From Photobacterium profundum SS9 (GTDB taxonomy: Bacteria > Pseudomonadota > Gammaproteobacteria > Enterobacterales > Vibrionaceae), in assembly GCF_000196255.1 (NCBI RefSeq), contig NC_006370.1, positions 1,746,887 to 1,810,886 of the forward strand: 64,000 nt of DNA, read 5' to 3'. Numbering within the stretch: the first letter of the stretch is position 1; each line of letters begins with the position of its first letter. This document shows positions 53,252 through 61,900 of the stretch, one piece after another. The position numbers were made by a program, and so were the translations under genes. The notes beneath the pieces were generated by a model. It searched no databases. It saw nothing but the letters and a program-made list of their open reading frames with translations, and had not been told where the DNA came from.

Positions 53252-54651
53252 CATAGGTATCTACACAGATTGAGCAAAAAACGAACTGGCTATTTGCCTC
53301 ATCGCGTTTATCTCATCCATGGTGTAGGTATCTAGTACTTCACACATTTGTAGGAAAACCCATAGTCCCGCAAGCAGTGATGGCTGAGTGACAGGCTTTG
53401 TTCGCTTAGTTAAACGACCACTCAGCTTAACCAAAAAACCTTTAAATTCATTAGCTTCATCCGAGCTGTCCGAATAAAGCTTAAATATCAACGTCGTTGC
53501 AACACTGGCTGTGATCAGACGCTTTAATATTGACTCCGCAGTAGTTTGCTGCCATTTTTCTAACTGATGACCATCTGACTTCAATAACTTAAACCAAGAT
53601 TCAATATTCCAGCGATGGCAATACCACGTTGCAATCTCTGTTGCATCAACATCCAACACGTTAGACAGCAGATACCATCTTGCTAGCTCTTTACCTTCAT
53701 CATCCGTGACCAGGCTCATAACAAAGCGACAGGTGGGCGCCGCTGACGCGAGCTTTTCTGATTTCCGGTGTAACTCAACAGTCGTTTCACCAACAAACAA
53801 ATAGCCCTCTTTACCTCGAAGAGAAATAACACCTTTCAAGTCTGGGGAGATTGTTCGACTGATGATTTCAGCCGTTTTAAACTGATCTTCGTGACGGAAC
53901 GTTGAGCCTTTTTTAGTTCGAGTTAGCCAGTGAACTGAGCCTAAACGTCTTAAGTCTTTCGCTGAATCTGCTTCTCTATCAACAACATGCACCAGGGGCT
54001 TGTCTAAATGTAATTGTTCTTGCCAATGAATGCTGTCAAAGAGTGAATCTAGGTGACTTTGCTTGGGTTGTAACTCTTGGCTTCGGCATTGATAAATACC
54101 GTTGCTTGTCAGTAAGTTAAGACCTGCTGGAGCAATGGGTGCGCCAGTATTTGCGTCTACCAATAAAGACGCTTGCAGTTCGTAGCCAACATCGAGAGCG
54201 TGTGACATCTTAGTTTTATCTAACTTACTATGATGTTTAGCGAAATTGATATGGCACCAATCATGAGCCATTAATACATATCGACTTTGACTTTCTTTCA
54301 CACCAGAACGAGCAAGTCCCAGCATCGGGCCACTTAGCATAGGAAAAGTCACATCCTCATTATGATAAAAACGCCATGTTGCTTGTGTCGATGCCCATGA
54401 TTGTGTGTGGTGGCGAAGAGATTTTACACCTGGTGCATTGCTAGAATTAACTGTCATATGTTCCATTATAAGGGTCTGATAACGCTTAGATAATCTTGAT
54501 TCAAGGATACAGGGTAATTGATGTTGTTCAAAAAGAGTCATCGTCAATACTAATGAAATGAAAGTTAACTCTCTTGATCGTTGATCCTTAGATCAGTTCC
54601 CTTCTCTTGGCCGATTGGTTAATTCGTAACCATTTTGTGTAGATACCTATG
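53252..54651 (-). mobile_element. IS4-family element, copy 1, in the effector gene
   Basis: 1400 bp, bounded by CATAGGTATCTACACA and its complement, with the nine-base duplication CTTCTAGGG at 53243-53251 and 54652-54660. The nine-base duplication and the Tn5-like transposase place it in the IS50-like subgroup of IS4. The orientation is opposite to copy 2. Confidence 0.95.
53261..54541 (-). CDS. IS4-family transposase, copy 1
   Basis: The 426-residue transposase has the DDE residues in LMAHDWCHINF, VVDREADSAKDL and HRWNIESWFKLLKSDG; the last contains the Y-R-E-K signature (YCHRWNIESWFKLLK). N-terminal HTQSWASTQATWRFYHNEDVT is the Tn5-like DNA-binding region. The first ATG downstream of TTG at 54547 is preferred (54541). 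Confidence 0.92.
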   Translation of the reverse strand: MTLFEQHQLPCILESRLSKRYQTLIMEHMTVNSSNAPGVKSLRHHTQSWASTQATWRFYHNEDVTFPMLSGPMLGLARSGVKESQSRYVLMAHDWCHINFAKHHSKLDKTKMSHALDVGYELQASLLVDANTGAPIAPAGLNLLTSNGIYQCRSQELQPKQSHLDSLFDSIHWQEQLHLDKPLVHVVDREADSAKDLRRLGSVHWLTRTKKGSTFRHEDQFKTAEIISRTISPDLKGVISLRGKEGYLFVGETTVELHRKSEKLASAAPTCRFVMSLVTDDEGKELARWYLLSNVLDVDATEIATWYCHRWNIESWFKLLKSDGHQLEKWQQTTAESILKRLITASVATTLIFKLYSDSSDEANEFKGFLVKLSGRLTKRTKPVTQPSLLAGLWVFLQMCEVLDTYTMDEINAMRQIASSFFAQSV

Positions 54652-54660
54652 CTTCTAGGG

Positions 54661-54806
54661 AGGCATACTTTCAATTTTACAATAGCGCTGTTTTAGGTAT
54701 TCCAGATGTATCGGATACTAATACGTATTTCATGAGAGGGAAAGCTCATGAGGCTATTAATGAATTAAAATATACATGGAAGTTTAAAGAAGAGGATTTC
54801 GATTAA
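54661..54806 (+). pseudogene. ABC-3C effector, 3' part
   Basis: Residues after the IS junction (EAYFQFYNSAVLGIPD, then NTYFMRGKAHEAINELKYTWK) continue the effector frame precisely once the IS and one target duplication are removed. The gene stops with TAA at 54804-54806, overlapping the next gene's ATG by one base. Confidence 0.8.
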
Positions 54807-54882
54807 TGAAACCTGAAGATATTCGTGATCTTAAGTATTCACCAATGTTGGTTTCAGAAATTTTATATCATTTCTGTATGGG
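54806..54882 (+). pseudogene. ABC-3C middle component, 5' part
   Basis: The first 25 codons (MKPEDIRDLKYSPMLVSEIL) of the middle component. The start overlaps the effector stop (TAATG). An IS4 copy follows immediately after codon 25. The rest of the gene is at 56292-56697. Confidence 0.75.
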
Positions 54883-56282
54883 CATAGGTATCTACACAAA
54901 ATGGTTACAAATTAACCAATCGGCCAAGAGAAGGGAACTGATCTAAGGATCAACGATCAAGAGAGTTAACTTTCATTTCATTAGTATTGACGATGACTCT
55001 TTTTGAACAACATCAATTACCCTGTATCCTTGAATCAAGATTATCTAAGCGTTATCAGACCCTTATAATGGAACACATGACAGTTAATTCTAGCAATGCA
55101 CCAGGTGTAAAATCTCTTCGCCACCACACACAATCATGGGCATCGACACAAGCAACATGGCGTTTTTATCATAATGAGGATGTGACTTTTCCTATGCTAA
55201 GTGGCCCGATGCTGGGTCTTGCTCGTTCTGGTGTGAAAGAAAGTCAAAGTCGATATGTATTAATGGCTCATGATTGGTGCCATATCAATTTCGCTAAACA
55301 TCATAGTAAGTTAGATAAAACTAAGATGTCACACGCTCTCGATGTTGGCTACGAACTGCAAGCGTCTTTATTGGTAGACGCAAATACCGGCGCACCCATT
55401 GCTCCAGCAGGTCTTAACTTACTGACAAGCAACGGTATTTATCAATGCCGAAGCCAAGAGTTACAACCCAAGCAAAGTCACCTAGATTCACTCTTTGACA
55501 GCATTCATTGGCAAGAACAATTACATTTAGACAAGCCCCTGGTGCATGTTGTTGATAGAGAAGCAGATTCAGCGAAAGACTTAAGACGTTTAGGCTCAGT
55601 TCACTGGCTAACTCGAACTAAAAAAGGCTCAACGTTCCGTCACGAAGATCAGTTTAAAACGGCTGAAATCATCAGTCGAACAATCTCCCCAGACTTGAAA
55701 GGTGTTATTTCTCTTCGAGGTAAAGAGGGCTATTTGTTTGTTGGTGAAACGACTGTTGAGTTACACCGGAAATCAGAAAAGCTCGCGTCAGCGGCGCCCA
55801 CCTGTCGCTTTGTTATGAGCCTGGTCACGGATGATGAAGGTAAAGAGCTAGCAAGATGGTATCTGCTGTCTAACGTGTTGGATGTTGATGCAACAGAGAT
55901 TGCAACGTGGTATTGCCATCGCTGGAATATTGAATCTTGGTTTAAGTTATTGAAGTCAGATGGTCATCAGTTAGAAAAATGGCAGCAAACTACTGCGGAG
56001 TCAATATTAAAGCGTCTGATCACAGCCAGTGTTGCAACGACGTTGATATTTAAGCTTTATTCGGACAGCTCGGATGAAGCTAATGAATTTAAAGGTTTTT
56101 TGGTTAAGCTGAGTGGTCGTTTAACTAAGCGAACAAAGCCTGTCACTCAGCCATCACTGCTTGCGGGACTATGGGTTTTCCTACAAATGTGTGAAGTACT
56201 AGATACCTACACCATAGATGAGATAAACACGATGAGGCAAATAGCCAGTTCGTTTTTTGCTCAATCTGTGTAGATACCTATG
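54883..56282 (+). mobile_element. IS4-family element, copy 2, in the middle-component gene
   Basis: 1400 bp, the same ends as copy 1 but on the other strand. Nine-base target duplication CTGTATGGG at 54874-54882 and 56283-56291. Together, copies 1 and 2 bracket a 231-bp segment that is the junction of the two genes. Confidence 0.95.
54993..56273 (+). CDS. IS4-family transposase, copy 2
   Basis: Nearly identical to the copy 1 transposase; differences noticed are Ile for Met and Thr for Ala in the last 20 residues (TIDEINTMRQ). Both frames are complete, so both elements may be mobile. The ATG at 54993 is preferred to the TTG six bases upstream. Confidence 0.92.
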   Translation: MTLFEQHQLPCILESRLSKRYQTLIMEHMTVNSSNAPGVKSLRHHTQSWASTQATWRFYHNEDVTFPMLSGPMLGLARSGVKESQSRYVLMAHDWCHINFAKHHSKLDKTKMSHALDVGYELQASLLVDANTGAPIAPAGLNLLTSNGIYQCRSQELQPKQSHLDSLFDSIHWQEQLHLDKPLVHVVDREADSAKDLRRLGSVHWLTRTKKGSTFRHEDQFKTAEIISRTISPDLKGVISLRGKEGYLFVGETTVELHRKSEKLASAAPTCRFVMSLVTDDEGKELARWYLLSNVLDVDATEIATWYCHRWNIESWFKLLKSDGHQLEKWQQTTAESILKRLITASVATTLIFKLYSDSSDEANEFKGFLVKLSGRLTKRTKPVTQPSLLAGLWVFLQMCEVLDTYTIDEINTMRQIASSFFAQSV

Positions 56283-56291
56283 CTGTATGGG

Positions 56292-56697
56292 AGCTAAGAG
56301 AATTGAAGCACGTGGAGTTAAACTGGAATTAATATATTTAGTACTTCCCTTCATAATGGAAGATGAATTTAGAACTAAACTTAAATCCTTGAACGTTAAT
56401 AGTACGTTTAAGACTGCTTTCCTAGATACAAAGTTAGATTTAAAAGAGAGGTTGTTTTATATAAATGACAGGGTAAAACATTCAAGAAAAGTCACAAATG
56501 ACGGTTTGATATATTTGAATTCGATTTGCCATATATCAGTTGATAGTTATTTTGACGTGCATGGTGAGGTCGAAAATATAGACTCAAGCAATGATATTAA
56601 ATTCGAATATCTAAAGGCGGCTTACAATTTAGGTTCTATATTTGCTAAGGAGGGATATGTGAATGTGCTTCTTAAAGCTAAGGTAAAAAATATATGA
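56292..56697 (+). pseudogene. ABC-3C middle component, 3' part
   Basis: Once the IS and one target duplication are removed the frame runs from MKPEDIRDL through FCMGAKRIEARGVKLEL to the stop at 56695, a 160-residue protein in which the middle stretch IYLVLPFIMEDEFRTKLKS and YLNSICHISVDSYFD is visible. Middle components of ABC-3C systems are small and poorly conserved, and mediate between effector and ATPase. An alternative start at 56257 would use the IS end and is unlikely to be original. The stop overlaps the next ATG by four bases (ATGA). Confidence 0.75.
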
Positions 56698-58646
56698 AAG
56701 CTTTTCTTGAAAATGTAATTTTGATAGCAAGTAATAAAGAAAAAAGAGTATTGAAGTTTTCTCAAGGCCTAAATATTATTACAGGTGATTCTAAAACAGG
56801 TAAAAGTGCCCTTATTGAAATTGTAGATTACTGCCTGTTTTCGAAGCGGTCGACGGTTCCAGTGGGTAAGGTTACAGATTTTACAGAAATATTCTGTTCT
56901 GTTTTTAAATATAACGAGAAAATTATAATAATAGGAAGATCTAAAAGTAAGCCAACAAAGTGCTTTTTTTCTGTGGAATACACAAGTGGCTTTGATGCAA
57001 TGGCTTCAGTTGATTTTGATTATTTTTCAGCGATAAAACCAAGAACACGGCAGGAGGTTCAACAAGACTTTGAAGAGCATTTGGGACTTTCTGTTGATGA
57101 TACTTCTTTACCTGAAGATGATGGAAATGGAAGGAATAAAGGAAAGGTTTCTATAAGAAATGCGACATCATTATTCTTTCAGCACCAGAATTTAGTGGCC
57201 AACAAGCATAGTCTTTTCTATAGATTTGATGACTTTTTGAAAGGGAAGTCAGTAATTGATCAGTTTCCAATTTTTATGGGGTGGGTCGATAATAAATACT
57301 ACCGTTTAAAGAAAAGAGCTGACAAATTAGATAAAGACATAAAAAAAATAGAAAAAGAAGAAAGAAAGTTAAAGTTAACAGTTCAAGAACAAAAAAATAA
57401 ACTATTGATACCTATTCAGCAATATTTTAATGTACTGAATCTACGTTTCACTGAAAGTGATGCGTCGCTAACTAGGTTAAAAGAAATTGCCAATAAATTG
57501 CCTGTAGTATCAGTCAATGCAGAGCAAAATGTGGATTTTAAAACTCAATTAAAGGTACTTGATAGAAAGAAGAATACAGAGTTACGCTTACTGTATGAAT
57601 ACAACCAGTTAATAGACCTTATAGAAGCTAATGATCAAGAATCATCCGATTATGCTCATTCAATGAACCAGTTAATTGAGCTTTCAAAAAATGAAAGGGA
57701 TGTAGCTGCTTCTATAAGTTGCCCTGTATGTAGTTCTGTAGTTGAGCGTGTTGGCTCAAGAGTCGAGGCAGCCCACCACTCTAGGGAATCACTACTGCAA
57801 GAGCTTTCTAAAGTAGGGGTTTATAAGAAAGACAGTTCAAAATCTTTAAACTCACAGTTACTTAAGCGTGACCAGCAAAAGCTCAAGGTTGCAGAAGTAG
57901 AGAAAGAAATTAGACAGCTCAATAAATTATATAATATTAAGAATGATTTTGCGGTTAGAGATGTGTTAAATCAGATTAAAGGACGTGTAGAAACGATCTT
58001 AGAGTTCGTAGTCGATGTTCAAAAGCAAGAACAAAAATCTACAAATCTAGAGGGTATGAAGGCTGAGTTAGAATTAAATTTAGCTGCCCTGAGAGGTTAT
58101 GGTTTAGAGCATAGGTTTATAGAAGCCAATGCTTTGATGAATGAAACCATGAATGAGCTTAAAAATAAGCTGGATTTTGAAGAAGATTTACGTGATGGTG
58201 AAATGAAATTTAAAACGGAAGATTTTTCATTTTATTATTACTGCAAAAAACAGGAAATCAGGCTCTCTGAAATGGGAAGTGGTGCAAACTGGTTAGCTTG
58301 TCATTTAGCTGTGTTTTTATCATTACTTAAATTAATTGCAAAATCAGAAGCAGTAATTCCAGCAATGTTGTTCTTAGATCAGCCTAGCCAGGTATACTTT
58401 CCAAAAGTTACGCATCGCTTCTCTTCAAACAATAAGCAAGAGCTTATGGGTGAGGAGCGTTTGGATGAGAATATTAAACAAGTGATTAATATTTTTCAGG
58501 TTATTAAAGAGTTTCTAGATGAATTGGAAAGAGATCCAAAAGTTAGATTTAGACCACAAGTAATTGTACTTGAGCATGCTGATGAACCACAATTTGATGA
58601 TTTTATACGTTACCGTTGGGCAACCGAAGGTGAGAAACTAATTTAA
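56694..58646 (+). CDS. ABC-3C ATPase, DUF3732-type SMC-like protein
   Basis: The 650-residue protein has a split ABC ATPase domain like Rad50/SMC. Walker A GDSKTGKSAL (31-40) and a central coiled coil (about 205-505) with a CPVC hook at 343-346, flanked by long charged helices, are followed by the ABC signature LSEMGSGANWLACHLAVFL (524-542) and Walker B MLFLDQPSQVYFP. The Walker B motif ends Asp-Gln rather than Asp-Glu. The pattern fits DUF3732, known from ABC three-component defence systems and related to the LmuB component of Lamassu. It is intact and is the third gene of the operon. With the upstream genes broken it may be expressed from read-through or IS promoter only. Confidence 0.8.
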   Translation: MKAFLENVILIASNKEKRVLKFSQGLNIITGDSKTGKSALIEIVDYCLFSKRSTVPVGKVTDFTEIFCSVFKYNEKIIIIGRSKSKPTKCFFSVEYTSGFDAMASVDFDYFSAIKPRTRQEVQQDFEEHLGLSVDDTSLPEDDGNGRNKGKVSIRNATSLFFQHQNLVANKHSLFYRFDDFLKGKSVIDQFPIFMGWVDNKYYRLKKRADKLDKDIKKIEKEERKLKLTVQEQKNKLLIPIQQYFNVLNLRFTESDASLTRLKEIANKLPVVSVNAEQNVDFKTQLKVLDRKKNTELRLLYEYNQLIDLIEANDQESSDYAHSMNQLIELSKNERDVAASISCPVCSSVVERVGSRVEAAHHSRESLLQELSKVGVYKKDSSKSLNSQLLKRDQQKLKVAEVEKEIRQLNKLYNIKNDFAVRDVLNQIKGRVETILEFVVDVQKQEQKSTNLEGMKAELELNLAALRGYGLEHRFIEANALMNETMNELKNKLDFEEDLRDGEMKFKTEDFSFYYYCKKQEIRLSEMGSGANWLACHLAVFLSLLKLIAKSEAVIPAMLFLDQPSQVYFPKVTHRFSSNNKQELMGEERLDENIKQVINIFQVIKEFLDELERDPKVRFRPQVIVLEHADEPQFDDFIRYRWATEGEKLI

Positions 58647-58982
58647 TAATATATGAATAGTGATAGTGCTTAAATTTAAGTCATTTTGTTTTTATTGTTC
58701 AGGATATGCAGATGTTCTACTTATTAAAGTAATACACTATTAACTTAAATAAATAAATAAATAAAAATAAACTTATACTAGTACTTATTATTAAGTTTCA
58801 TGTCAGAAGTGAAATTTTTTAGTTGACTGAGTATAAAATATCAGTAGAAAACTAAGTAATCAGATCAATCCTAACAAGTTTTTTATAATTAAAATTTCAA
58901 TGCCCGTCGAAAAGTTTATGTTAATCGAATCGTTGACATGGCTACGTTCATGTCGGTTGTTGTCTAAATAAGGATACTCATA
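58647..58982. other. Spacer before the helicase gene
   Basis: About 340 AT-rich bases with ATAAATAAATAAATAAAAATAAA (58745-58767). TTGACA at 58934 is followed 17 bases later by GTTGTTG, a poor -10. The gap suggests that the helicase gene is transcribed separately from the ABC-3C operon. Confidence 0.45.
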
Positions 58983-61900
58983 TTGGAAATTAAAGTGTGG
59001 GATGGAGGGCTTCAAGCCCAAGAAATTAGAGCTATTGATAAAATAAAGGATGCCTTTTGTAAGCCTAAACTAACGAACGATCGGCCTCAACGTGGAGGTT
59101 CAATGCAAGACCAGCTGCGTAGTATAGGTGGTTCTACAATGTTTCCATGGAAAGGGTATGCAGGGTTCAGGTATGTTGACCGCACTGGAAAAGAAGGCGA
59201 ATTTGATCTAGTTATTGTAACTCATTGTAATATATTGATTATTGAACTAAAAGATTGGAATCATGGGGATGTTAAATCTTATGGTGATAAGTGGTTTAAA
59301 AACGATAAAGACATGGGACGGTCACCAGTAAGTGTAACTCAGAACAAGGTGTATTTATTAAAAGACAAGCTCACTAAGGTAAAGCACAAATTAACAAGTA
59401 GAAAGCTGCCGTGGGTCGACTTTTTTGTTGTTATGTGCGGTAACGCGAGTTTTAAAAATATTTCTGAAAAAGACAGAAAGCATACAATTTCTTTAAAACA
59501 GTTTCTAGAATTTGCGGATGAAGATAAATTTAATGAGAGATTCAGACCATTTGATAATACAAAAACTTTGAACCAGGACTTTGATATCCTCGATAAGGTT
59601 TTTGGTGAAGAATTTACTGCACCGAAACAAATAAGCGTCAATGGTTATACAGAAGATACCCTAATTTTTGATAAGCACCCAACTAAGCTTTATAAAGAGT
59701 ATTTAGCCAAGTCTGATTCTTCAAAACAGGATGAAGCGCTATTGCGTGTGTGGAATTTTAATAATTTTAAAGGAGTTAAAGGGGGAACTCCAGAAGGGCG
59801 ATACCATATCGTTTCACGTGAGCGTGAGGTTCTTGGCTATATTAAACATCAAAATCATGATCTTTATAAACATTGCTTACGGTCGTTAACTAACATACAA
59901 AAAGACGATGTAACAACTGAATTTAATGAGGTTTTTGAACTACCTCCGAGTCATAGTCGATTTAATGAATTTATTGGCAAATTTGGTAAAAATTTCTCTG
60001 ATACCGATAGGGTAAATTTAGTTAAGCTGTTAGTTGCCAAGTTTGCAGATCTTCACAAAATCAAGGTAGCACATAGAGATCTTGCTGATCATAGCTTATG
60101 GATATCTCCAGGGAAAGAAATCGCACTTTCAAATTTCATTTCAGCTTATCATCAACCTGCCGGAACCGTTGGCGATTATCGTGAGCAACTGTCAGTAAGT
60201 GATGCGGAACTTGAAAGTGGATTATCACCATTTCAAAATGATGTGAAGGCTCTTGGTGTTATTTGTTGGCACATATTAGCTGATCTGCGTATATCAAAAG
60301 TGAGCTTAGTGCAATTAAACGACAAGCTAACAAGCTCTGAAGATTGGTATGGCTGTGTTTTGTATGATGCAATTGAAGCGAAGCGTTTTTTAGATGCAGG
60401 TGAGCTATTTGATGCGTTGAAACTTGCAGAGCCTAGTAGTGAAGGTTCTTTTGATTTTGATGATAGTGAATTAGAGCCTTTTAGACAGAATGTCAATCAT
60501 TCACGTCAATATCGGGAGGACGATGATTTTATCGTTGAGACTGATGAGAAAGAAGTTTATGTATCGGATGGTTTGATGGTTAAAGCTTGGCTTAATGTGA
60601 ATCCATCTGTTGATGAGTCGTCATTGAGTTATAAGGTGCTTCATTTTCTTAAGCGCTTAGAGAAAATTGCCTCTGTTAATCCTCCCTACTTCCCCTGTAT
60701 TAGGGAATATGGCATAGCAACAAAATCATCCAGTTTATTTTTAGTTACTGATAAAGCAGAAGGTGAGCATTGGGATGAGTGTTTTGCTGGCTCAAAAGAA
60801 AAGCTAGCAGTAATTGATAAGCTAATTGAAGCTGTAGAGCACCTACATGGATTAGGGCTGTATCATGGTGATTTACAGCCTAAAAATATTCTTTTATATC
60901 GTGGAATACAGGATATTCAGCTTTCATTAATCGATACCCCTGATTTTAGCCAAGATGGTAAAGAGCCGAAAAGTCCTCGATATAGCCCTGAAAATATTGA
61001 TGGCTGTACAGGGTTTGAAAGAGACAACTTTGCTGTTATGCGTTTAAGTTGTGAAATGCTTGGAATTGAATGGGGAACACCTTCAGAAGAGTTTGCTGCT
61101 CTTACTGAGGCTGTGAAGGTTGAATTAGAAGATTTCAATGCTGGGTTCCGAGATCTATTTAGGTTTAAGTTAGCACTTAAACCTGTTGCGTCTACTAGTA
61201 ATATACCTGTTGTTATTACGAGTAAAGGTGAATTCGAAGAGGTTACAATTTATCCCGACAATGGTGAGTTGTATGTACATGTAGAAAAGAGTAAACAGAA
61301 TGAAACCGATGTTATCGTTAATTTTTATGGCATTGGTGGGCGAGTTGGTGTTGTGTATACCTCTATTGAAAAGGGTTTTATTGTCGGTTTTAAGCCTGCT
61401 CAAAGAGATAGTCACCGTAGGTCTGATATTGAGAAGTGCCAATTAGTTCTAGATTTTCCTATTCAAATTAAATCTGGTTCTGTAATGGAATTGTCGCAGT
61501 TAACTAAAAAGATTGCTGGAAATGAAGCCTTTAACAGAACGGTTGAAACAGTTCTTAGACCAGAAGAAGAGCCCAAACTTGACGGCCTGACTGCTCAGCT
61601 AAAATCAGCTTTTGAAGCTATCGATAACGACAAGGACACTCCTGATAAACTAACAATTTCGACGGAAATATTATGGAAGGCTGTTTTAGAAACAGAGACA
61701 GAGGCTTATCCTTATATCGAAGTTGTTGGCGGTGCACTGTCAGTGAAAGATACAGACGATGAGTTAGTACTGCCTTACGCTTCAGACGTAGATGTTTTAG
61801 GTAGTTTCACTAAAACGGATATTGTTGAAGCACTACAAGTGAAAGGAGATGAAGAAGTCCGTTTAGGCGAAGTTCGAATTAAGCAAAGTGCTTTGAACGA

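Noticed and set aside
53252..56282. A composite transposon formed by the two opposed IS4 copies
   Set aside because: Each copy has its own distinct target duplication and the segment between them is simply the gene junction, so they are separate insertions.
56257..56291. A start codon in the IS right end giving a 146-residue middle-component protein
   Set aside because: The first 11 residues come from the IS and the duplication; the original start is at 54806.
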